From assembly GCF_003545885.1 (NCBI RefSeq), contig NZ_QHCT01000010.1:1-64000 (forward strand): DNA of 64,000 nt. Direction: 5' to 3'. Shown here one piece after another: positions 53,799-64,000 of this stretch. A program made the translations under genes and the position numbers. The stretch's first letter is position 1; each line of letters starts with the position of its first letter. Origin of the DNA: Leptospira stimsonii. Its GTDB lineage: Bacteria > Spirochaetota > Leptospiria > Leptospirales > Leptospiraceae. The notes under the pieces were generated by a model, which saw only the letters and a list, made by a program, of their open reading frames with translations, was not told the DNA's origin and made no database searches.

Positions 53799-54216
53799 CC
53801 AAATCACCTAACCTCAAAAATTTTCGGCTAAACTGTAAAAAGGAATAAATTTAGTCAATAAATTTTTGAACAGAAGGGCCGCACAAGGTGATCGGATTAT
53901 AAAAAATCAATATCGCATTTTATTTGATATAAAACTAATCGGATATGTCCGCAAAATCCTTTTTGCCTTAGAAAAAATAGGCTGAATCCAAAACGTTGAT
54001 TGAATCCGGGACATCATCTTAAATTCAAACTAAAACCGGCCAAAAGGCTTTCCTGTTGGATATACCGATGTTTATTTCGGTGAAAGGGGAAACGGTCTGC
54101 AAACTCCGTAAGTGAGGTATATAGAAAAGGTTTGTGTTGTAGAAATTTTCCTACCCTTGATAAGACCTAAAATCATTTTGATCCAACATTGATAAGAGAA
54201 GATAGGATGAAGAAAC
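53799..54216. other. Intergenic, AT-rich
   Basis: About 420 bases with no supported gene between the small secreted protein and the acyl-CoA dehydrogenase terminator. Contains T/A-rich tracts but no motif I can name. Confidence 0.45.
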
Positions 54217-54245
54217 AAAAAAGGCGGGGAGTCCCCGCCTTTTTT
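54217..54245. terminator. Strong bidirectional terminator
   Basis: A6-GGCGGGGA-G-TCCCCGCC-T6 (54217-54245): a symmetrical GC stem with a run of A on one side and T on the other. It ends the minus-strand acyl-CoA dehydrogenase transcript (stop at 54297) and would also stop plus-strand reading. Confidence 0.9.
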
Positions 54246-54296
54246 CTTCAAAATTCATTCTATTTTTTGAATGAACTTTTTATTCAGATTCTCAGA

Positions 54297-55973
<1,677 letters not shown>

Positions 55974-56196
55974 GGGTTTTTAATCCTGATTTAAAAAATT
56001 CGAATCTGATAACTAGAAAATCACGACTTCTCCCCCTGTCATTTGCTTTTTGAGGGACAATCTCAGGAACCGAAGAGGACTTTAAGATCAAAGTCAAAAC
56101 TTCATTATGTCAGAAAGACAGTAGAGAAATTGTTATTTTGCTTTCCATCGGAGGAATTAGCGAAATCATCGGTATGCTTCGGATGGAAGGTATTAT

Positions 56197-59100
56197 TTGG
56201 ATATCGAGAAAATAAAAAAACGTTTAGATCAACTCGAAGAAGAAGTCGTTTCTCTCAAAAAAGAAATCGCGACATATTCCTCCAATCCAACCGAAGTGGA
56301 AACGATTCAACTTCCCCTTCAAAAAACTTCTTCCGAAACAAAGATAGAAAAGCCGGTTGAGAAAAAGAGGAGTCCCGAATGGGAACTTTTTTTAGGAGGC
56401 AATCTATTAGGAAAAGCAGGATTGTTTTCCATTCTTCTTGCGACGATCTGGTTTATCAAATACGCTTTTGATAACCGCTGGGTCAACGAGTCCGGAAGAA
56501 TCTTGATCGGTATGTCGATCGGATTCGGAATCGCCTTTTCGGGGCTCAGGCTCAACGTCAAGGGATATCGAATTTTACCCGAATCGGTTTTGGGAACCGG
56601 ATTTTCGATCGTCTATCTGAGCCTGTTCGGCGCGTATCACTACTACGATCTTTTTACTCTTTCGGAAACGTTTATCTATCTTACTTTTCTGAGCGTCTTT
56701 TCTTCCGGACTGGCCTATTGGATCCGTAAAGAAATTCTTTATATTTTCGGATTGATCGGATCCGTATTGTCTCCCGTTCTAATCTCACAAGGCGAGAATT
56801 CCTATCAATTCTTATTTGGATATTTACTCTTTTTGAATATTCTGCATTTGTTAATTTCCAGAAAGTCGCCCTGGATCATTTCCTCTTTTGTGCTGTTGAT
56901 CGCAAACTTCACTCTCTATACCTTCTGGTCAGCGGAAAACATTTACCAAAGCGGTTTCACAATTCCGTTTTCATTTATCAACGTTTCGTTTTTTCTATTT
57001 CTCTATGGGAATTTTTTCTTCTTTCCCCGGTCGCTCGATCGGCTGGAAGAATCGGGAAGTGTCTTTCCGAATCTAAATTCTATCTTGATGCTATTTTTCC
57101 AGGTGACCAACGCCCTTTTCTTCGGTTATAGCGGATACTATCAATTGAATAAATTTTATCCGAATCTAACGGCGCATTTTTTTCTTTTTGGCGCGCTTCT
57201 TTTCGCGATCATGATCGATCGTTACGGAAAAAAATCGGACCTCTTATCGCCTCGTGCCCGGGACAATTTCGAGACGATCAATCTTTGTCTTCTCTTAGGA
57301 TTTACATTCGCCTCTTTGACCGATTTTTCCGAAGGAAGTTGGCTGACATTTTCCTGGATCATGCTCGCGGGTATTGTCTCGATCTTGGGAGTAAGTTTGA
57401 AGAAGACCTCCTTTCAGTTTATTTCGATCGGAATCTGGTTCGTAGCCTTGTTCAAACTCTACTTTCTAAATCAGATGGAAGACTTAGATAGAATCTTTCT
57501 TCTCAACGAAAGATTCGCGCTCTATGTCCTTGCTTCTTTATTTCTTTTTGCAACGTATCAAATTCGAAAAAGCGAAACCGTTTTTTGGTTCGAAAGAGGA
57601 TTCATTTATATGGGAATTATCACTTTAATTTGGGGAACGATAATCGACGTTCACTACGCGGTTCACGACGAACACTATAGAAATTTAGGTTTTTCTTATG
57701 TTCTCGCGTTCTACGCTTCGGTCTTTCTTTTTGTAGGATTTCGATATTCTTTCAAATCCTTCCGGATCGTCGGAATCGCAGTCGCGTCCGTCCTGGTCGC
57801 AAAATTATATTTTTATGATATTTGGACGATGAGCATCATCGTAAGAATCATCGCGGGTTTTACGCTCGGAGTCGGATTCTTTTTAGTGAGCCTTTTTTAT
57901 CAGAAATTTAAGGAAAAACTCTCTATCGCAAAAAATTTTACTGGTTTGACGCTGATTCTTTTTGTAATCGGCGTTTCTTCTTCGCTTACACCTCTCTCCG
58001 CAGAAGCGATCAACACAAAGGGTTATAAATATTATAAAGACATTCAAATACCGAAGATAGAAAAACAAAAAGACGAAGAAGCAGGTTTCTACGGAAAGAT
58101 AAAGTTAGACGAAGACATCGTAAGACATTCCGGAGTCAACGACAGGAGGATCGTTCAAAACGGCAAAACGATTCCCTTTATCACTCGGAATACGATCGAA
58201 GCATCCAGCGAAGGCGGAGAATCCGTTGCAAAACTTCTTTTTAAAGTTAAGAATGAAACGGGCAACGTCTACGTTTTAAAACTTCCGAAGGCTCCGGCGA
58301 AAACTCACTACACTTCGATTCTCGCACTTGGACCTCCGGAATATGAAGTAAGAGGAACTATTTATTTAGGAAAGAATCCGGAAGACCGAGGAACCGAATC
58401 GAGTTTTACTATTTACAGCTATCAAGGAGGAGAAGCCTCCAACCAGATTCAATTCGAATCCGATGAAGAAATAACTTACGTTCGTATTGAAACGGATTCG
58501 GAAGCAAATTTTACATTTCCAAAGGCGATTTACAAACCGATCCTGGAAAGAGTTGAGTTTAAAAAAGATATAGAAAGATCCGATTTAGAATTCGGTTTCA
58601 ACCCGGATACAAGATCCACAGTGTTCTATTATAAAAATCCGATGAAAGTTCCGATTCACAGGGTCGTCCTTCACTTAAAGGAGGAAAAATACAATCGAAA
58701 CGTAAAAGTATTTTTCAAGGACAACTCCAAAGAATTCAGTCTCCTAACCGAGAATAGTATTTTAAAAAAACCGAATATTCCTTCCGAAACGAATTTCGTC
58801 TTCACCGATCCGATCGCCTCGGAACTGAAATTTGAAATCTTCGACGGAGACGACCCTTCCCTAACGGTCGAACGTGTGGAAATTTTTATTCTTCAAGAAG
58901 AAATCGTATTCCCTTTGGAAATAGAGGAAGAGGAAAATCCTACTTCCCAAACGATCCGAATCTATTACGGAAATCCGTACGCTCAGCCACCCGAGTTCGA
59001 CTTTGCAAAGACGTTCACGGAAACTTCCCTTCAAAAGGAAGTCTTTATCAAAGAGGAAAAAGAAAACGAGAATTTCGGATATTCGATCGGAGAACCTCCG

Positions 59101-59199
59101 GTTTCCACATGGATCATCCGAGCTTTTTTCTTTTTAGGAATTCTGATCTTAGCCTTTTTGACTTACAGAATTTTTCGCACGAAGACGGTTACGGCATAA
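56197..59199 (+). CDS. Large DUF2339-DUF3999-like membrane protein
   Basis: A 1000-residue protein beginning at TTG (56197) behind ggaagg. Residues 1-50 are a coiled coil (KKRLDQLEEEVVSLKKEI). Residues 60-610 carry about 15-18 hydrophobic segments with the DUF2339 pattern LFLGGNLLGKAGLFSILLATIWFIKYAF and GRILIGMSIG. A strand-rich periplasmic part with the DUF3999 pattern (YKYYKDIQIPKIEK...VNDRRIVQNGKTIPF) follows, then a final membrane helix near 975-993. In other bacteria the two domains are usually separate adjacent genes. Function unknown, presumably envelope-related. Confidence 0.85.
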   Translation: MDIEKIKKRLDQLEEEVVSLKKEIATYSSNPTEVETIQLPLQKTSSETKIEKPVEKKRSPEWELFLGGNLLGKAGLFSILLATIWFIKYAFDNRWVNESGRILIGMSIGFGIAFSGLRLNVKGYRILPESVLGTGFSIVYLSLFGAYHYYDLFTLSETFIYLTFLSVFSSGLAYWIRKEILYIFGLIGSVLSPVLISQGENSYQFLFGYLLFLNILHLLISRKSPWIISSFVLLIANFTLYTFWSAENIYQSGFTIPFSFINVSFFLFLYGNFFFFPRSLDRLEESGSVFPNLNSILMLFFQVTNALFFGYSGYYQLNKFYPNLTAHFFLFGALLFAIMIDRYGKKSDLLSPRARDNFETINLCLLLGFTFASLTDFSEGSWLTFSWIMLAGIVSILGVSLKKTSFQFISIGIWFVALFKLYFLNQMEDLDRIFLLNERFALYVLASLFLFATYQIRKSETVFWFERGFIYMGIITLIWGTIIDVHYAVHDEHYRNLGFSYVLAFYASVFLFVGFRYSFKSFRIVGIAVASVLVAKLYFYDIWTMSIIVRIIAGFTLGVGFFLVSLFYQKFKEKLSIAKNFTGLTLILFVIGVSSSLTPLSAEAINTKGYKYYKDIQIPKIEKQKDEEAGFYGKIKLDEDIVRHSGVNDRRIVQNGKTIPFITRNTIEASSEGGESVAKLLFKVKNETGNVYVLKLPKAPAKTHYTSILALGPPEYEVRGTIYLGKNPEDRGTESSFTIYSYQGGEASNQIQFESDEEITYVRIETDSEANFTFPKAIYKPILERVEFKKDIERSDLEFGFNPDTRSTVFYYKNPMKVPIHRVVLHLKEEKYNRNVKVFFKDNSKEFSLLTENSILKKPNIPSETNFVFTDPIASELKFEIFDGDDPSLTVERVEIFILQEEIVFPLEIEEEENPTSQTIRIYYGNPYAQPPEFDFAKTFTETSLQKEVFIKEEKENENFGYSIGEPPVSTWIIRAFFFLGILILAFLTYRIFRTKTVTA

Positions 59200-59304
59200 A
59201 TATTTCCGGACGCAGACTTCAACCGCGTTCGGGCGAAATGCCGATACATGTCTCTACTTCATTCAATGAGCGACTAATGTTCCTTATTTAAAAACGCAAA
59301 AAGG

Positions 59305-59928
59305 TTACTGAGTCAACCGGATCGATTTTAAGATGAACATCGTCTGTTCGAATTCGATATTGTGTTCTTCGGAACTCAGCAAGGGAACAGTCGATATGAT
59401 CGACGACGCAAGAATCACCTGTCCGTTTTTAAATTCGTAAATCAGTTCGTACATAGCGCCCAAAGATAACATCGCCGCAAGAAATTGGTGTTTCTCTACG
59501 TTGTTCTCTAATTCGAAGGGCATATATTCGGTAAAATTAAAACCTTTGATGAGTTCCGGATTGTTCGACCATTTTAGGATGGGAGAAATCGGAAGCACTT
59601 TCTGAAAAACTAAATTCTTATCCGATACGACGACCACGGTGATCCCGTGGATCAATCCGTTTCCTTCTTTTTCAAAATAGTAAGAGTTTCCTTTTAACTC
59701 TTTCTGGATCGATTTCTTAAGGGTCCAATCTTTAGGAATGGAAATTGAAATTCCGTTTTCCAAGTTCCTCACTGCATAATCGCTGTAACTGACTCCTCTC
59801 ACGGAGTGAGAATTTTTTATCGGATCGGACTTCGCATTCTGCTTAGAAGCGGTTCCACAAAAAGAAAAAATGAAAAGCAGAAGACAAAGAGGAATGCGGC
59901 GTAACGTTCGGGAGTTCGTTTCTTTCAT
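59305..59928 (-). CDS. Putative lipoprotein
   Basis: About 207 residues from the ATG at 59928; a GTG at 59940 overlapping the upstream stop is the alternative. The N-terminal signal LRRIPLCLLLFIFSFCGTASK contains a lipobox-like FSFC, so acylation is probable. The body has a beta-rich core (ISISIPKDWTLKKSIQKELKGNSYYFEKEGNG) of unknown family. It is in an operon with the TPR gene, from which it is translated almost without gap. Confidence 0.65.
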   Translation of the reverse strand: MKETNSRTLRRIPLCLLLFIFSFCGTASKQNAKSDPIKNSHSVRGVSYSDYAVRNLENGISISIPKDWTLKKSIQKELKGNSYYFEKEGNGLIHGITVVVVSDKNLVFQKVLPISPILKWSNNPELIKGFNFTEYMPFELENNVEKHQFLAAMLSLGAMYELIYEFKNGQVILASSIISTVPLLSSEEHNIEFEQTMFILKSIRLTQ

Positions 59929-59936
59929 TCCTAAAA

Positions 59937-60692
59937 TCACTTCTTCTTAAATTCCGCGCAAAAATGGTCCAAGGCCTTGATCGCTTTTTCATGACCGAGA
60001 GAATGCGCCTGATAAAGATCATAACATCCGTTCTTTTTGAATTCCGGATTCTCCACCGAAACCAAAATGATTCCTCTGTTGTAAAAGGCCCTCGCGTTCT
60101 TCGGATCGAGCTGAACCACCTTATCAAAATCTTGATACGCTTCCCCTAATTTGCTCGTCTTGATGTAAACGATTCCACGTTCCACTAAAGCTTCCACCCA
60201 ATTCGGATCGACTTCGATACAACGATTCAAATCTTGAATTGCCTCTTCGTAGGCTTGTAATTCGTTTCCTATCTTTCCTCTCATCAGATAAGAACGATTG
60301 AACTCGGGGTTGAGACGAATCGATTCGTTGATATCCGTTAACGCCTTTTTGTATTCGTTCATATAATAATACGTATAACCGCGGTTAAAAATCGCCTGCG
60401 CGTTTTTTGCATCCAATTGGATCGCAGTGTTAAAATCTGCAATCGCGTCCTCATATTTGTAGAGATTTACTTTGATCCAACCTCTGAGATCATACGCATT
60501 CCCGTCCTTCGGGTTCAACTCTATCGCTCTATTACAAGCTTCGAGAGCTTTTTCGAATTGTCTTTGATTGTAGAGTTCGACGCACTGATCCTTCTTTTTG
60601 ATCGCGTCTTTGTTGGGAGGAGTTTGCGGAAAGAGAGTTTCCGTGAGAATCAGAAGTAAAATGAATGCGACGAAGACTCGAAATCTTACCAT
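59937..60692 (-). CDS. Exported TPR-repeat protein
   Basis: A 251-residue protein with a signal peptide (residues 1-23, ending FPQT) and about five TPR units from 30 to 205, each of about 34 residues with A-L/Y-N-R-A/G-I-x-L-(N/D)-P endings (AIELNPKDGNAYDLRG, AIQLDAKNAQAIFNRG, and so on). TPRs mediate protein-protein contacts, probably in the periplasm. The start ATG follows aaaggaac. The lipoprotein downstream may be its partner. Confidence 0.85.
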   Translation of the reverse strand: MVRFRVFVAFILLLILTETLFPQTPPNKDAIKKKDQCVELYNQRQFEKALEACNRAIELNPKDGNAYDLRGWIKVNLYKYEDAIADFNTAIQLDAKNAQAIFNRGYTYYYMNEYKKALTDINESIRLNPEFNRSYLMRGKIGNELQAYEEAIQDLNRCIEVDPNWVEALVERGIVYIKTSKLGEAYQDFDKVVQLDPKNARAFYNRGIILVSVENPEFKKNGCYDLYQAHSLGHEKAIKALDHFCAEFKKK

Positions 60693-60779
60693 TGGAAGTT
60701 CCTTTCACGAAATTGAATTCTTTTCTCGAAGTTCTCGCGAACTCGGACCTTCAATCCGTCTTGGTTTTGGACCTCAATA

Positions 60780-60823
60780 TTTACCTTGAGAATTCTTTGT
60801 CAAAAAGGAATTCTCAAGGTAAA
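60780..60823. repeat. Perfect 16-base inverted repeat
   Basis: TTTACCTTGAGAATTC (60780-60795) and GAATTCTCAAGGTAAA (60808-60823) with a 12-base loop. It starts 6 bases behind the stop of the membrane glycosyltransferase gene and reads as a strong hairpin in its 3' untranslated region. No T-run on the minus strand, so it may be a 3'-end stabiliser or a Rho-assisted terminator. Confidence 0.65.
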
Positions 60824-60829
60824 AAAGAA

Positions 60830-62026
<1,197 letters not shown>

Positions 62027-62029
62027 ATT

Positions 62030-62730
62030 CTAACCAGCCAGACCTAATTTTCTTCTGAGAAGTTTTAATGCGAATCGAATCGCCTGTTTCAAAACCCTTC
62101 GATTGAAAGAAGAATTCGAGAAGACGTAATGAATCCCGATCTCGGAAATCGTTCCTCGATTTTTCGCGACAATGGAAAGAGCTTCCATGTGAAAGTCGAA
62201 GGCGATCGATTCCAACTTGGATTCTGCGATCCAAGTAAAGGCTCTTTTGGAATACTTTCGATAACCGGAAGTGCAGTCTTTCAGACGATATCCAAAAAGA
62301 TCGAAGAACCCGGGGGAGATACAATAGTTCATCACCTTCGCGGCGATAAAGGATATTAGCTTTCTGTAAAGTGGAACACCGTCCGAAGTCACGCGGCTTC
62401 CAATCACGAGGTCCGCGTCCGCTTGAATGAATTCCGGAAGTTTATCCGGGTCGTGGGAAAGACCCGCGTCCATTGTAACAACGGAATCGTATTTTTTTTT
62501 GACGGCAAACTTCATCCCGTCCTGAATTCCGCCGGGAATGTGAGTATTCTTCTCGTGACGGATCGTAAAAAGTTTTTTCGGATTCTTTTTGATGAGTTCT
62601 TTGAGAATTTCCGGTGTTCTATCTTTCGAAGCGTCGTCCACCACGAGAACGTCCGAATAAGCGAGAGCGCGCTCTACGACTTCTCGGATGGTTTCTTCCT
62701 CGTTGTAGGCCGGGATTACGACGAGGTTTT

Positions 62731-62734
<4 letters not shown>
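62030..62734 (-). CDS. Family 2 glycosyltransferase
   Basis: A 234-residue GT2-fold enzyme, resembling dolichyl-phosphate mannosyltransferase-like proteins. N-terminal NLVVIPAYNEEETIREVVERAL, the nucleotide-binding VVDDASKDRTPE, and the acidic motif TMDAGLSHDPDKLPEF are seen. It probably loads a sugar onto polyprenyl phosphate for the adjacent GT-C-like membrane protein. Its start overlaps the epimerase stop by 4 bases. No membrane helices of its own are evident. Confidence 0.9.
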
Positions 62735-63768
<1,034 letters not shown>

Positions 63769-63809
63769 AAATATCCCTTTTCTATATTCTATAATTACAA
63801 AATTCTAAA

Positions 63810-64000
63810 CTAGTTGCCGAACCATTTTTTACGAACCATAAGCCGGACGATAGAGAGGAATTCCTGCGCTATCTTTTTTTTGATCGATTCGATCGGGCGA
63901 TAATAAGAAATCGGAATTTCGATACAACGCATATACGACCTTACCGTTTCCATCATGAGTTCGGGAATGATTCTCTGATCTTCCATTTGCAGTCGTTCTT
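63810..64000 (-). CDS. 3' end of a probable glycosyltransferase (cut by window edge)
   Basis: The minus-strand frame enters at the right edge and ends at a TAG (63810-63812). The roughly 63 residues visible include SYMRCIEIPISYYRP and a basic tail (IVRLMVRKKWFGN). The EIPISYYRP pattern is like the region after the catalytic domain of GT2-type enzymes of surface-polysaccharide loci. It lies 41 bases upstream of the epimerase gene on the same strand, so they are probably co-transcribed. Identity is uncertain because the catalytic part is missing. Confidence 0.5.
   Translation of the reverse strand, partial: ERLQMEDQRIIPELMMETVRSYMRCIEIPISYYRPIESIKKKIAQEFLSIVRLMVRKKWFGN

Overview
The window looks like a chromosomal segment of a Leptospira species, probably from the pathogenic branch. 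The inference rests on AT-leaning intergenic DNA, frequent TTG and GTG start codons, PAS/HTH sensor proteins, and GC-rich dispersed intergenic elements carrying the core tgtgggaactcctacaa. It also rests on families I associate with leptospires, such as a DUF1577/PilZ-like protein, short lipoproteins and family I lipases. I could not run a search, so the species is unresolved. No rRNA, tRNA, CRISPR array or intact transposon is visible. The only mobile-element trace is a small IS481-end-like tandem repeat at the left edge.

Layout. 0-8 kb is mostly housekeeping on the + strand: a TetR regulator with a palindromic operator, a DUF1801 protein, then the tightly packed run valS-purD-unknown-prfB. 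8-16 kb is a mosaic of small and accessory genes separated by dispersed repeats: a fluoride channel, a serine hydrolase, a DUF2179 membrane protein, a SET-domain protein, a methyltransferase and an FAD oxidoreductase. 16-22 kb has secreted MsrA and a signalling cluster: a multi-PAS histidine kinase, a PAS-HTH regulator and a receiver protein with a kinase-like ATPase half but no visible phospho-acceptor His box. 22-25 kb is a complete copper operon csoR-copZ-copA with a G-tract operator that doubles as the ribosome-binding region.

26.7-33.4 kb is an island of exported hydrolases. Two roughly 90% identical secreted alpha/beta hydrolases flank an oppositely oriented membrane-anchored protein, followed by a lipoprotein and a family I.1-like lipase with no foldase gene beside it. 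33-38 kb is a heavy-metal RND pump plus TolC-type outer-membrane partner, with no membrane-fusion adaptor gene. 38-41 kb is a SulP bicarbonate transporter fused to a beta-carbonic anhydrase. 41-54 kb mixes unknown proteins, DedA, free-methionine sulfoxide reductase, a compact UvrD-like helicase, an unusual SDR, a class III cyclase and a small secreted protein built of six SFPD repeats. 54-60 kb holds an acyl-CoA dehydrogenase, a DUF2339-DUF3999 fusion and a TPR/lipoprotein pair. 60.8-64 kb is a minus-strand surface-polysaccharide operon: membrane glycosyltransferase, GT2 enzyme, sugar-nucleotide epimerase, and the 3' end of a further gene cut by the window edge.

The less explained parts are the hydrolase island, the SFPD-repeat protein, the adaptor-less RND pair, the receiver/ATPase hybrid, and two SDR-fold enzymes whose catalytic Tyr position is occupied by another residue.
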